NCBI GenBank assembly: GCA_003645615.1
Contig: QNBE01000007.1
Span: 1 to 36,781 of the forward strand
DNA: 36,781 nt
Origin: Caldifarciminota bacterium
Lineage (GTDB): Bacteria; Hydrothermota; Tepidihabitantia; B36-G15
Direction of reading: 5' to 3'
In this document: piece by piece, positions 1 through 9,004 of the stretch
Layout: every line of letters starts with the position of its first letter
How positions within the stretch are numbered: position 1 is the first letter of the stretch
Made by a program: the position numbers and the translations under genes
The notes under the pieces: model-generated
What the model saw: only the letters and a program-made list of their open reading frames with translations
What the model was told of the DNA's origin: nothing
Database searches by the model: none

Positions 1-789
1 GATGGTGGTGCGGGATGGAAATGACTTAAAGACCCCGGCCTTGGCCAGGACCCTGCAACCATCACCGATCCTAACCCCATCCCTAATCCCGGCCTGGCCA
101 CCGATCATAACCCCCTCCCCAATAACGGCACTCCCGGCAATGCCGGCCTGGGCGACGATGAGACAGTCCCTTCCGATCCGGACATTGTGGCCGATATGGA
201 CTGCAGCATCGATCTTGGTTCCCGCTCCGATGATGGTATCGGAGAATGTTCCCCGATCGATCGTGCAGTTGGCACCAAGCTCAACCCCATCCCCGATCAC
301 CACCCTGCCGATATGGGGAATCCTACGATAGCCATGGACGGTCCTGATAAAACCATAGCCAGGCCAGCCGATCACACAGCCCGGACCGATCAGGGCCCCC
401 CTTCCGATCCGGACCGATGTCAGGAGAGCACCGGCTCCGATGACCGAACCGGATCCGATCTCAACATCCCTGCAGATGATGGCACCGGGTCCGATCACCA
501 CCTTCTCCCCGATTATGATTTTAGAAGGGGGTGGCTCCAGTGCCCTGAGCAGAAGGTAGAGGCCATATCTGGGATCGGGGACAATGATCTGGGTGGCGGG
601 ATGATCGAGCTTCTTCTTTACCACCAGACACGAGGCATTACCCTGATAACCTTTCTCTTGGAAGAGGAAGATAATCTTGCCCTGGCCATCCTCATCAGGA
701 CGGCCGATACCAGAAATCTTAAGATCAGGGCCCAGACGCTCTCCGTTAATGATCTGGGCGATCCTTGCCGCCGTGGTCGGAAATCTCAC
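1..789 (-). CDS. lpxD: UDP-3-O-acylglucosamine N-acyltransferase LpxD (3' end cut by window edge)
   Basis: LpxD adds the second 3-hydroxyacyl chain (N-linked) to UDP-3-O-acylglucosamine in lipid A synthesis, in the cytoplasm. Read from a GTG at 789, the frame is open to base 1 (263 codons) with no stop, so the C-terminus is outside the window; E. coli LpxD has 341 residues. Residues 1-85 form the uridine-binding N-terminal domain, and from about residue 92 there is a left-handed parallel beta-helix of hexapeptide repeats (IGxGxxI type). The segment GANCTIDRGTFSDT and the HIGHN motif, with the presumed catalytic His near residue 201, are diagnostic. The start overlaps the stop of the OmpH-like gene by 4 bases (GTGA), so translation is probably coupled. 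The order bamA-ompH-lpxD is the usual envelope-biogenesis arrangement. LpxA is the main alternative, but the N-terminal domain and the GQAGI segment favour LpxD. Confidence 0.95.
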   Translation of the reverse strand, partial: MRFPTTAARIAQIINGERLGPDLKISGIGRPDEDGQGKIIFLFQEKGYQGNASCLVVKKKLDHPATQIIVPDPRYGLYLLLRALEPPPSKIIIGEKVVIGPGAIICRDVEIGSGSVIGAGALLTSVRIGRGALIGPGCVIGWPGYGFIRTVHGYRRIPHIGRVVIGDGVELGANCTIDRGTFSDTIIGAGTKIDAAVHIGHNVRIGRDCLIVAQAGIAGSAVIGEGVMIGGQAGIRDGVRIGDGCRVLAKAGVFKSFPSRTTI

Positions 790-1697
790 TCTTCTGGTAT
801 CGATTTTAGGATCTCGGCCAAGCTGGTGGCAAGATGCTCCTGGAGCTCCTCTTTTCTGGTGGTGGATCCCTTGGAGGAAGAGAGGATCTTCTCCCCTTTC
901 ACCTCGCCCAGCCTCATCTCAAACTCATAACGGTCGATCTTCTTGGTGATTGTCCCCAGAATGAGGTAGTGGGCATTGAGCCCCCGGGCAACATCGAAGG
1001 CATCCCGATCCTCAATATTCCTGGTAATGCCCCGTTTGGACATCGCCTGACGGACGGCAAAGTGTTCTAAGAAGCGGAACCGGGTAAACCGGCTCCGGAT
1101 GATGTTGATCACGGTCCGCTGGCAGTAGGTGCCCAGCTCCTCCTCCTGGGCCTCACGATTACCTTCATAGAAGGGGAAGGTGCAGAGGATCTTCCTGGTC
1201 TCGATCTCGGGTAGAGAGGGTTCATACTCCCGATTCAACTCCTCGATAACCAGATCGGTGATATCCATCCCCTCCCTGGCATAGGCAATATCATTACCGG
1301 CAATATCGAAGACGATCGTCAGATCCTCGGACTCGGCGATCTTCTCGATCGCCTTATTGATCTTATCCACGATCGGCCCCATAAGTTCCTGATACTTCTT
1401 TTCCGCCAGACCACCAGCACCATAGACCTCTTTCAGATAACGGCTCAGTTCCTCCTCAAGATCGCTGATCTCCTTCAGTTTGGCTGCCTTGGCCGTCTCC
1501 GAGAGCATCAACTTCTGTGACTCATACTCCCGCTTGGCCGTCTCGATCTTCTGACGTAACTCAAGGGCCTTCGATTTGAACTTATCGATCTCAACCTCAA
1601 CCTGGGATTTCATCTCCCTTGCTCCAAGATACTCATTCAGGATCCGATCGGAATCGATGATGCCGATCTTGATCGCGGCGATGAGAAAGAGAATCAT
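786..1697 (-). CDS. OmpH/Skp-like periplasmic chaperone fused to a CsgG/LpoB-like C-terminal domain
   Basis: 303 residues. A short hydrophobic start (MILFLIAAIKIGIID) leads into the Skp/OmpH pattern: a beta strand, then long charged helices (about residues 28-110) that would form the coiled-coil tentacles, then a second strand region (LTIVFDIAGNDIAYAREGMDIT) typical of the family's end. Ordinary OmpH proteins stop near 160-180 residues. This one goes on for about 135 more: a strand (ILCTFPFY), helices, then DVARGLNAHYLILGTITKKIDRYEFEMRL written in part here as motifs GLNAHYLILG and YEFEMRL. That resembles the CsgG/FlgT/LpoB-type fold that detects 'lipoprotein synergist' proteins (AxYxIxGxV followed by xYxxxxRL). 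ATG at 1697 has an AAGGAGG site 4 bases upstream. It sits between bamA (9 bases) and lpxD (4-base overlap), which supports a role in outer-membrane protein delivery. The C-terminal assignment is by pattern only. Confidence 0.8.
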   Translation of the reverse strand: MILFLIAAIKIGIIDSDRILNEYLGAREMKSQVEVEIDKFKSKALELRQKIETAKREYESQKLMLSETAKAAKLKEISDLEEELSRYLKEVYGAGGLAEKKYQELMGPIVDKINKAIEKIAESEDLTIVFDIAGNDIAYAREGMDITDLVIEELNREYEPSLPEIETRKILCTFPFYEGNREAQEEELGTYCQRTVINIIRSRFTRFRFLEHFAVRQAMSKRGITRNIEDRDAFDVARGLNAHYLILGTITKKIDRYEFEMRLGEVKGEKILSSSKGSTTRKEELQEHLATSLAEILKSIPEE

Positions 1698-1706
1698 CGT
1701 GCCTCC

Positions 1707-3902
1707 TTAAAAAGGCCTCCCGAACTGGAAGTGGGGCTGGAAGCCGCCCTTCCGACCCGGTTGATACTCATCGAGTCCATAGCCGAGGTCGAACCCCAAG
1801 AGGCCGAGCATCGGGATCTCTATCCTCACCCCGATCCCCACCCCCCGCTTCAAGTTAGCTGGATTATACTCTTTGAGGTTGGCCCAGGCATTACCCAGAT
1901 CGAAGAAAGCGAGTAGTGAGATCATATTCGATGCCTTCAGTTTGAGTTCTAAGTTGTAGATGTTCACCACCCGGCCGCCAATCGGATAGCTTCCCTTCCA
2001 GGGGCCAAGGGAGCGATCATCATAACCCCTCACCCCATCATCTCCGATCCCACCCGGGAAGAAGAGTTCATAGACCGGGACCTTATCAACACTAAAGACA
2101 TGGCCGAATCTGGTCCGGCCGAAGAGGATCAGTTTCCAGAAGAGGGGGATATAGATCCGATACTCAAGGATCTCCTTGGTGAAGTCGACATCAAAACCCA
2201 GGAATTTGGCCGCTTTTTCCAGGGTGAGGTTGAGATAGGTTCCCGATGACGGGTTGAAGATATAATCACGGGAATCCCGGATCTGGGAGAAGGTGAGGGC
2301 AAAGGTCTGCTTGGGCCATTTCTCCTCCCGGAGGTCATAACCGTATGATGGGCGATAGTTGGGAGAGATGTTGGTAATATCGGTCTCTTCGATCTTCAAT
2401 GTGGTGTAGCCCTTGGTATAATCGAGCGGGAGAGGAAAGGAGAAGCGGATATCACCACCCTTATCCTTCTTATCATAGTAGTCCCAGAGGTGGGTGGAGT
2501 GGTAGAGATCGAAACCGCCCGAGATCGGGGTGTCGAAGAGCCAGGGTTCGGTAAATCCGAGCTCGATATTCTGCTTCCTCCCCCCCTTCTCAAGTTTGAT
2601 ATGGATCGACTGGGCCCGGCCAAAGAGGTTGGGCTGGGTCAGCTCAATATAACCCGCAATACCCTCCTGGGCTGCATAGGTGATCCCGGCCCCGATCGTT
2701 CCGACCAGTTTCTCCTTCACCTCATAGATGAGATCGATATCACCGGAGTCATTGACCGTCCGGGAATCGACCTTGACATCCTCAAAAAAGCCGAGATTGA
2801 AGATCTCACGCTGGCTCCGGATAACCTCCGACCTCCGGAAGATCGAGCCCGGGATGGTGTGGATCATCCGCCGGATCACGATCTCATTGGTCGACTCATT
2901 CCCCTTGATGATCACCCGACGGATATGGGCCGGGATCCCCTCCTCAAGGTAGTAGGTAATGTCGATCGTATCCCCTTTCACATCCTCCTTGGGGATAATC
3001 TTGAGGTAGATATAACCCTCATCGTAATAGAGGGCCTGGATGTTGGCGATCGATTCCGAGATCTTCTTCATATTGTAGATATCGCCCCTCTTCATCTTAA
3101 AGGCCCTCTTGAGCCTTCTGGTTTCGATCTTCTCATTGCCGACAAACGCCACCTCACCAAGCCGATACCGCTTCCCTTCCTCAACCGTGATGGTGATCTC
3201 AACCCAGCCCTCCTTCCAGTTGAGATCATAGTCGGCAACCCGGGCATCGATGAAGCCATTCTCCCGATAGAACTCAACGATCGCCTTCAGATCCTCATCG
3301 AACTTCTTGCCATCAAACCATCCCTTCCGATACCAGGCCTTCTCCCGATTCTTCATCCGCTTCTCGATCGCCTCGTCGGAGAAGTGATCATTACCCTCAA
3401 TCTCAATCCGCCGGATCTTGGCCCGACCCGCCTCTTTAATGAGATAGTAGAGCTCAACCTCCCGCTCAGCAACCTTTCTCGTCGAATCCCGGACCGAGAC
3501 CGAATAAAAGCCCTTCTTCCGATAGTAGTTGATCACCCTGGCACGACCATTGAAGATCTTCCGATCCGAAAGGACCTCACCCTCCTTAAGTCCGACCTCC
3601 TTGCGGAGATCCTTGGTCTTAACCTTCCGATTGCCGATGAACTTCACCTCCCCCTTCAACCTCGGAAACTCCTCGACATTGATAATTACCTTCACCCCAT
3701 CCTTGACGATCTCGGTATCAACCTCGATCTGATGGAAGAGGTCGAGTCGATAGAGCTCCTCAATACCCTGCCGGACTGCACCCGGATCGAACTCATCCAT
3801 CGGGCGGAGCCCCATCGTCGAGACGATAAGGGCAGAATCGACCTCAACCGAATTGACTTCAATCTCAGTTATAATAAGACCGAGGCCAAGTAATAGGATC
3901 AC
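1707..3902 (-). CDS. bamA: Outer membrane protein assembly factor BamA (Omp85)
   Basis: BamA inserts beta-barrel proteins into the outer membrane. The 731 residues begin with a hydrophobic signal-like stretch (MILLLGLGLIITEI), then five POTRA repeats in roughly residues 17-370. POTRA signatures include RLKGEVKFIGNRKVK, ARIRRIEIEGNDHF-like and YRLGEVAFVGNEKI segments. The rest is the 16-strand barrel, with FPGGIGDDGVRGYDDRSLGP as the conserved loop-6 region (VRGY/F motif) and a terminal aromatic residue (FQFGRPF) expected of barrel proteins. GTG at 3902 lies 7 bases after the clpC stop, with a weak GAGCGG upstream. It is the fourth gene of a co-directional run and is followed by the ompH-like gene and lpxD. 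The family normally spans 750-800 residues, so it is slightly short but looks complete. Confidence 0.95.
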   Translation of the reverse strand: MILLLGLGLIITEIEVNSVEVDSALIVSTMGLRPMDEFDPGAVRQGIEELYRLDLFHQIEVDTEIVKDGVKVIINVEEFPRLKGEVKFIGNRKVKTKDLRKEVGLKEGEVLSDRKIFNGRARVINYYRKKGFYSVSVRDSTRKVAEREVELYYLIKEAGRAKIRRIEIEGNDHFSDEAIEKRMKNREKAWYRKGWFDGKKFDEDLKAIVEFYRENGFIDARVADYDLNWKEGWVEITITVEEGKRYRLGEVAFVGNEKIETRRLKRAFKMKRGDIYNMKKISESIANIQALYYDEGYIYLKIIPKEDVKGDTIDITYYLEEGIPAHIRRVIIKGNESTNEIVIRRMIHTIPGSIFRRSEVIRSQREIFNLGFFEDVKVDSRTVNDSGDIDLIYEVKEKLVGTIGAGITYAAQEGIAGYIELTQPNLFGRAQSIHIKLEKGGRKQNIELGFTEPWLFDTPISGGFDLYHSTHLWDYYDKKDKGGDIRFSFPLPLDYTKGYTTLKIEETDITNISPNYRPSYGYDLREEKWPKQTFALTFSQIRDSRDYIFNPSSGTYLNLTLEKAAKFLGFDVDFTKEILEYRIYIPLFWKLILFGRTRFGHVFSVDKVPVYELFFPGGIGDDGVRGYDDRSLGPWKGSYPIGGRVVNIYNLELKLKASNMISLLAFFDLGNAWANLKEYNPANLKRGVGIGVRIEIPMLGLLGFDLGYGLDEYQPGRKGGFQPHFQFGRPF

Positions 3903-3909
3903 CGCTCAG

Positions 3910-6324
3910 TCACTTCTCACAGACAAACTCGAGACGATCTCCGGTCCGGGTAATCTTCACCACCGAACCGCTCTTGAATTTGCCTTTCAGGATCTCCTCA
4001 GATAGGGGATCTTCGATCAGTCTCCGGATCGCCCGTTTGATCGGCCGGGCACCATATTCGGGATCGAACCCCTCCTCAACCAGGAGTTCCTTACCCGCCT
4101 GATCGATACTGATTCGCAGCTTCTTCTCCTTGAGCCGCTCCTCAATGTCTTTAAGCTGGATATCCACGATCTTCTCCATATCCTCTTTGCTTAGTGGATT
4201 GAAGACGATGATCTCATCAACCCGGTTGAGGAATTCCGGGTTGAATACCTTCTTCACCTCCTCCAGTAGTTTCTCCTTCATCCGCTCATAATTGATCTGC
4301 CCCTCATCGAGTTTAAATCCAAGCCCGGCCGACTTCCTGATCTGAGCGGTGCCGATGTTTGAGGTCATGATGATGACCGTATTCTTGAAGTTGACCTTAC
4401 GGCCAAAGGAGTCGGTGAGCAGGCCGTCCTCCAAGATCTGGAGCAGGATGTTGAAGACATCGGGATGGGCCTTCTCGATCTCATCGAAGAGGACAACCGA
4501 ATAGGGGCGGCGCCGGACCTTCTCGGTGAGCTGTCCACCCTCCTCATAACCGACATATCCGGGTGGGGCGCCGACCAGTCGGGAGACATTGAACTTCTCC
4601 ATATACTCCGACATATCGAGCCGGACTAAGGCAGCCTCATCGTCGAAGAGGAAGCGGGCTAAGCACCGGGCCAGCTCGGTCTTTCCCACCCCGGTCGGGC
4701 CGAGAAAGATGAAGGAGCCGATCGGTCGCCGCGGATCCTTCACCCCGGCCCGGGAACGGCGGATCGCCTTGGCAATAGCGCTGATCGCCTGATCCTGACC
4801 GACGATCCGCCTCTTGATCTCATCCTCCATCCGGAGGAGCCGTTCCGATTCCTTCTCCTCAATCCTGGAGACCGGTATCCCGGTCCAGCGGGAGACGATA
4901 TAGGCAACATCCTCCCTGGTCACGGTCGGATACTGTTCCCGCTTCTCATACTCCCGTTTCTGTTTGGAGAGCTCCCGCTCCAGCCGCTTCTGCTCATCCC
5001 TCAGTTTGGCCGCCTTCTCATACTCCTGGTTCCGGACCGCGGTCTCCTTTTTCGATTTGATCTCCGATAGTTTGGCCTCCAATTCTAAGACCTCGGGAGG
5101 ATGGGGTGGGGTGGAGAGCTTCACCTTGGCCCCGGCCTCATCGATCACATCGATCGCCTTATCAGGGAGATAGCGATCCGAGATGTAGCGATCGGAGAGG
5201 GTGACCGCTGCCTCGAGCGCCTCCTGGGTATATCTCACCCGGTGGTGCTCCTCATACTTCTCCTTAAGCCCTTCTAAGATCTTGATCGACTCCTCGACCG
5301 TGGAAGGGTTGACAATGATCGGCTGGAACCTACGCTCTAAGGCCGAATTCTTCTCAATATATCTCCGATACTCCTCCATCGTTGTCGCACCAATACACTG
5401 GAGCTCACCACGGGCCAAGGCCGGTTTGAGCATATTGGAGGCATCGATCGCCCCTTCGGCCGCACCAGCCCCAACGATGGTGTGGAGCTCATCGATAAAG
5501 ATAATTATATCACCACTCTCAATGATCTCGTTGATAAGGGCCTTAAGTCGCTCCTCAAACTGACCCCGATATTTGGTGCCGGCCACGATCGCCGCCATAT
5601 CGAGGGCGAGCACCTTCTTGTTCTTGAGCTGGGCAGGAACCTCACCACGGACAATCCTCTGGGAAAGCCCCTCGACGATGGCGGTCTTGCCGACCCCGGC
5701 CTCCCCGATCAGAACCGGGTTGTTCTTCTTTCTTCGGGAGAGGATCTGGATCACCCGTTCGATCTCCTGCTCCCGACCGATGATCGGATCGAGCTTCCCC
5801 TCCTGGGCCATCTTGACCAGATTCCGGGTGAAGAATTCGAGCACCGACCCCTTGGTCCTCCCCTTTGTTGATGATGATGGGGCTGGCTCGGGATGGAGGA
5901 GCTTCATGATCTCATTCTTGACCATGTCATAGTCGACCCCATTCTCATTCAGGACCTGGGCGGCAATTGAGTCTTCGGTCTTCAGCAGTCCCAAGAGGAG
6001 ATGTTCGGTGCCGACATAGGAGTGGTTGAAACTCCTCGCCTCCTCGACCGAATTGCTGAGGGCGATCCGTGCCTCATTGTTGAGTGGCATATCACCATAG
6101 CTGACCTTCCCCTGTCCCGGGGTCAACCGCTCCTCCAAACTCTTTCTGATCTGTTCCGGGTCGATACCGAGGTTGGCCAGAACCATCAGGGCAACCCCTT
6201 CCCCTTCCCGGATAATGCCCAGGAGGATATGCTCGGTGCCGATATAGTTATGGCGGTACTGGGAGGCCTCCTCCCGCGCCAGATGGAGAACCTTCCTTAC
6301 CCGCTCGGTAAAACGTTCATACAA
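3910..6324 (-). CDS. clpC: ATP-dependent Clp protease ATP-binding subunit ClpC
   Basis: A Hsp100 unfoldase that feeds proteins to ClpP. About 804 residues. Two Clp_N repeats (residues about 3-140) carry the paired [13 protein letters not shown] and [13 protein letters not shown] motifs. AAA domain 1 has Walker A GEAGVGKT near residue 205 and Walker [14 protein letters not shown]-type middle segment ([16 protein letters not shown]) marks ClpC rather than ClpA or ClpB. AAA domain 2 has GPTGVGKTE near residue 540 and [11 protein letters not shown], then the ClpB D2-small domain. I chose the TTG at 6324 because it gives the family N-terminus [13 protein letters not shown] and has GGAGG five bases upstream; a TTG four codons earlier (6336) is also open. 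A promoter lies at 6364-6391. No clpP is in the window. Confidence 0.95.
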   Translation of the reverse strand: MYERFTERVRKVLHLAREEASQYRHNYIGTEHILLGIIREGEGVALMVLANLGIDPEQIRKSLEERLTPGQGKVSYGDMPLNNEARIALSNSVEEARSFNHSYVGTEHLLLGLLKTEDSIAAQVLNENGVDYDMVKNEIMKLLHPEPAPSSSTKGRTKGSVLEFFTRNLVKMAQEGKLDPIIGREQEIERVIQILSRRKKNNPVLIGEAGVGKTAIVEGLSQRIVRGEVPAQLKNKKVLALDMAAIVAGTKYRGQFEERLKALINEIIESGDIIIFIDELHTIVGAGAAEGAIDASNMLKPALARGELQCIGATTMEEYRRYIEKNSALERRFQPIIVNPSTVEESIKILEGLKEKYEEHHRVRYTQEALEAAVTLSDRYISDRYLPDKAIDVIDEAGAKVKLSTPPHPPEVLELEAKLSEIKSKKETAVRNQEYEKAAKLRDEQKRLERELSKQKREYEKREQYPTVTREDVAYIVSRWTGIPVSRIEEKESERLLRMEDEIKRRIVGQDQAISAIAKAIRRSRAGVKDPRRPIGSFIFLGPTGVGKTELARCLARFLFDDEAALVRLDMSEYMEKFNVSRLVGAPPGYVGYEEGGQLTEKVRRRPYSVVLFDEIEKAHPDVFNILLQILEDGLLTDSFGRKVNFKNTVIIMTSNIGTAQIRKSAGLGFKLDEGQINYERMKEKLLEEVKKVFNPEFLNRVDEIIVFNPLSKEDMEKIVDIQLKDIEERLKEKKLRISIDQAGKELLVEEGFDPEYGARPIKRAIRRLIEDPLSEEILKGKFKSGSVVKITRTGDRLEFVCEK

Positions 6325-6363
6325 GATAACCTCCAAAAGGATTGGACAACCATGCTCATAGTT

Positions 6364-6391
6364 AGTTTAGCCGATAGAAGCCTCCTGTCAA
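6364..6391 (-). promoter_or_regulatory. Promoter of clpC
   Basis: On the minus strand, TTGACA (6391-6386), a 16-base spacer and TAAACT (6369-6364). The predicted start near 6357 gives a leader of about 33 bases containing the GGAGG site of clpC. The TGA inside TTGACA is the stop codon of the MFS gene (6390-6388). Confidence 0.75.
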
Positions 6392-7647
6392 GCCCCCGAT
6401 TGCCAGAGCCGAAGGGCAACCAGGGCCAAGATGATGAGCCCCACACCGGCACTCATCAAGACCTTAAGATACCCGATATAATCGGCCAGATAGCCAAATG
6501 TGAAGGCGGAGATGATAAAGGATAGATTGACGATGAACTCCTTGGTGGCAAATATCCTTCCGGTGATTGTCTTCTTAACATCCTCCTGGAGCATGGTATC
6601 CTGAGTGATGGAGAGGAGGGAGAAGGCCACCCCCACCAGAACCGCGATGATACCAAGGAGGATCTTGAGAGAGATGGTGATCAGAAACTGGCCGATGATC
6701 AGAAGGAGGGCAAAGAAGATGATTACCCCGACAATCACACTACCCCGGTTGAATCTCTTCTTTAGTAGCCCGAGGATGAGGGCGCCAATGAGCATCCCGC
6801 CCCCGATCAGACCACCCATCCAGCCGACCCCGGTCGTTCCGAGATCGAGCTCCTGCTGGACGATATAGATCATGATCGTATAGGCTAAGGCCGAGGTGGC
6901 CGGGATGACAATCACCGTCAGCATGACAAAGGCGACGAGCCGATCCTTTATTACCAAAAGGATGAGTTCCTTGAGATCGGAGAAGAATTTCCGGGCATTC
7001 TCCTTCAGGGCCTGATGGAGCGAGATCCCGAGGCGCTGCTTGGGCTCAAACAGCTCCTTCCTCCCCATCCCCAGAATAAAGGTTCCGGCGGAGAAGTGGC
7101 TGAGGGCATTGATGGTGAATGGGATCATGAAGATGAGAAAACCAACCTCGAGCCGGATCATCTGGGCCAGATAGCCCCCACCGATCATACCGGCAAAGGT
7201 GGCAACCCGGGCAAAGGCGATGATGAGTGAGTTTGCCCCCATCAGCTTCTCACGCTCGACAACCTCGGGGGTTATCGCCAGACGGGAGACATTGTTAAAG
7301 AGATCTAAGGAGAAGAAGATCGTAATGGTAACGAAGACCGGCCAGAGGGCGTGGAAATACCAGACAAAGAGGGGGGTGATGATGATAAGGAAGGACTGGA
7401 TCCAGTGGCAGCGGATCATAATATTCCGCTTGTTCCAGTGATCGATGAGGACACCGGCAAATGGCGAAAGGATGATGATCGGGAGGGAGAAGGTGGTGGC
7501 GAATTCTGAGAAGGCCCCGACCCTTCCCGGACTCAAAAGTCCGATCAGACCAACGACAACCATGTGGGTGAGGCGGTCGCCAAACTGGGAGATCGTATTG
7601 GAGAAGACGAGAAAACGGAGTGGTTTATTGGCCAGTAGCTTAAACAC
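6388..7647 (-). CDS. Major facilitator superfamily transporter
   Basis: 419 residues with about 12 hydrophobic segments and little else. The start (MFKLLANKPLRFLVFSNTIS, then QFGDRL) and the loop-2/3 region (GVLIDHWNKRNIMI, matching the MFS G-xxx-D-R/K-xG-R/K-R/K motif in relaxed form) place it in the MFS, in the subgroup of poorly characterised multidrug-efflux or macrolide-efflux-like carriers. Substrate cannot be named. The central loop (about residues 195-230: ELFEPKQRLGISLHQALKEN) links the two six-helix halves. GTG at 7647 is chosen because it follows a promoter-like pattern with no room for a ribosome site. The downstream clpC promoter is built over its stop codon. Confidence 0.85.
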   Translation of the reverse strand: MFKLLANKPLRFLVFSNTISQFGDRLTHMVVVGLIGLLSPGRVGAFSEFATTFSLPIIILSPFAGVLIDHWNKRNIMIRCHWIQSFLIIITPLFVWYFHALWPVFVTITIFFSLDLFNNVSRLAITPEVVEREKLMGANSLIIAFARVATFAGMIGGGYLAQMIRLEVGFLIFMIPFTINALSHFSAGTFILGMGRKELFEPKQRLGISLHQALKENARKFFSDLKELILLVIKDRLVAFVMLTVIVIPATSALAYTIMIYIVQQELDLGTTGVGWMGGLIGGGMLIGALILGLLKKRFNRGSVIVGVIIFFALLLIIGQFLITISLKILLGIIAVLVGVAFSLLSITQDTMLQEDVKKTITGRIFATKEFIVNLSFIISAFTFGYLADYIGYLKVLMSAGVGLIILALVALRLWQSGA

Positions 7648-7653
7648 GGCTTA

Positions 7654-7681
7654 GGATAATCAGCGGTTGAGATGGTGTCAA
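7654..7681 (-). promoter_or_regulatory. Possible promoter of the MFS gene (leaderless geometry)
   Basis: TTGACA at 7681-7676 on the minus strand contains the TGA stop of the DUF401 gene. A 16-base spacer leads to TTATCC, a poor -10, followed by 6 bases and the GTG start. The -35 and the geometry match the better promoters here, but the -10 does not, so this is tentative. Confidence 0.35.
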
Positions 7682-8856
7682 CGGTAGAGGGTTAGGGAGA
7701 GGATGAGGGTCGAAGCGAAGACGATCAGAACCGGTGGGGCCAGTTTTAAGAGGAGTCGGCGGATCGGGACATGAAAGTATTCCCCACTGACAACGAGACA
7801 GGGATGGACCGGCGAGGTGACATAACCGAAGAAGATGGCGATATAGATTACCGCAAAGATCTCCGGCCTTATCCCCTCCACGGTTGCCAAGTAGACCGGA
7901 AAGATGATCGAGGCCGGAAGCTGGACCCTTCCGGTGAGGAGGCCGAGGAGAAATCCTCCAACTACAGCGAGAAGAAGCGGGGGGAGGGGGAGCTGGCCGA
8001 TCAGGTTCCGGACCGGGGAGCGCTGGAAGATAAAAAGATAGATGAACATCCCGATCAGAATCAGGGTGAAGTTCCAGGGTCTCGCCTCCCCGATTATTCT
8101 GATGAGTTCGATGGCGCGCCTCTTCAATTGGAGGGCAAGGATGAGGGCGACTAAGACACCGATCAGGGTTGCTGAAGAGCCGAGCAGAAGTGTCCGTTTG
8201 AGGGTGAAGTCCAGAATCGGGGCGGTGATGATGATAAGGATCGGCAGGAGCAGACCGGATAAGCGGAAGCGTTCTTTATACTCGATCCGGCCTTTGACCT
8301 GAGAGAGAAAAAAGAAGTTGCCCAGAACCAAGGCGAGCAGGAAGCCGGGGAGGAGATAGATAATTGCGGTATAGACATCGAGTCCGCAGATCCTGACCGA
8401 GGCGATCAGGGCGGGGCTTAAAGGGTAGACGAGGATGAAGAGATGGCGAAACCAGTTGTTTATTGCCGCCTTGAGATCATCGGCAACACCTCTCCCCGCC
8501 TCAGCCAGGATGGGAGCGGAAAGGAGGGCACCACCGGGCATCGGGAGCAGGCCCATCATTGCCGCCGATAAGGCGAGAAGGTATTTTCTCTTGATCCTCA
8601 GGTTGTTGATCAGATTCCCGATCTGACCGCTCTCCTTCATCACCCCCCCGATGATCGGGATGACACCCATGGCCAAGGAGAGGATAACAATGGATGGGTC
8701 GGTTAACACTGCGATGATCTGGTGGAGGACAAGGGCCAGGGTCATGGTGATCAGACCCAGTGCCACCGCTCCGGTGGTTATTGCCAGGGCGAGATTCCAC
8801 CGGGAGATGAGGAGAATGATAAAGAGTGAGATCAGAAATCCGAGCCAGATGAGCAT
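7678..8856 (-). CDS. DUF401 family integral membrane protein (putative permease)
   Basis: 392 residues, almost wholly hydrophobic, with some 10-12 membrane segments. The pattern fits the DUF401 family (related to the ion-transporter/ArsB-NhaD-type superfamily): MKESGQIGNLINNLRIKRK, then GLLPMPGGALLSAPI (a re-entrant-like proline/glycine loop), NNWFRHLFILVYPLSPALI, and near the end GYVTSPVHPCLVVSGEYF. The two proline/glycine loops, in the first and second halves, look like the inverted-repeat hairpins of this transporter fold. The substrate of DUF401 is not known to me. ATG at 8856 lies 6 bases after a -10 box and has no ribosome site, so it is probably translated from a leaderless transcript. 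It is the first gene of the minus-strand run. Confidence 0.85.
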   Translation of the reverse strand: MLIWLGFLISLFIILLISRWNLALAITTGAVALGLITMTLALVLHQIIAVLTDPSIVILSLAMGVIPIIGGVMKESGQIGNLINNLRIKRKYLLALSAAMMGLLPMPGGALLSAPILAEAGRGVADDLKAAINNWFRHLFILVYPLSPALIASVRICGLDVYTAIIYLLPGFLLALVLGNFFFLSQVKGRIEYKERFRLSGLLLPILIIITAPILDFTLKRTLLLGSSATLIGVLVALILALQLKRRAIELIRIIGEARPWNFTLILIGMFIYLFIFQRSPVRNLIGQLPLPPLLLAVVGGFLLGLLTGRVQLPASIIFPVYLATVEGIRPEIFAVIYIAIFFGYVTSPVHPCLVVSGEYFHVPIRRLLLKLAPPVLIVFASTLILSLTLYR

Positions 8857-8862
8857 CGCTCA

Positions 8863-8890
8863 ATGATACCGGTTTATCCCCTAATCGCAA
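8863..8890 (-). promoter_or_regulatory. Leaderless promoter of the DUF401 gene
   Basis: On the minus strand: TTGCGA (8890-8885), 16 bases, TATCAT (8868-8863), 6 bases (TGAGCG), then ATG at 8856. The expected transcription start coincides with the start codon. Confidence 0.65.
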
Positions 8891-8970
8891 GCTGATCCTT
8901 TCCAGCTTCGGGATCAAATTCAACCCCTTGACTGGAAAAATAAGTGGAGAGGAGTCAGGGTGGAGAATGG

Positions 8971-8998
8971 TTGACTTGTTCCGAAAGATGGATATTAT
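8971..8998 (+). promoter_or_regulatory. Leaderless promoter of the FG-GAP/AmmeMemo operon
   Basis: TTGACT (8971-8976), 16 bases, TATTAT (8993-8998), 6 bases (TTTCCT), then ATG at 9005. There is no room for a ribosome binding site. It is divergent to the DUF401 promoter; the 148-base gap 8857-9004 holds only these two promoters. Confidence 0.75.
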
Positions 8999-9004
8999 TT
9001 TCCT

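Noticed and set aside
187-930. A 247-codon plus-strand frame opposite lpxD and the ompH-like gene
   Set aside because: Its product is a low-complexity Asp/Pro/Arg string that mirrors the minus-strand LpxD hexapeptide codons. LpxD and the OmpH-like protein on the other strand have clear family motifs.
2490-3893. A 467-codon plus-strand frame opposite bamA
   Set aside because: Long only because the minus-strand codon use (ATC, GAT, CGG) leaves few stops on the other strand; the product has no domain and the minus strand encodes BamA without a break.
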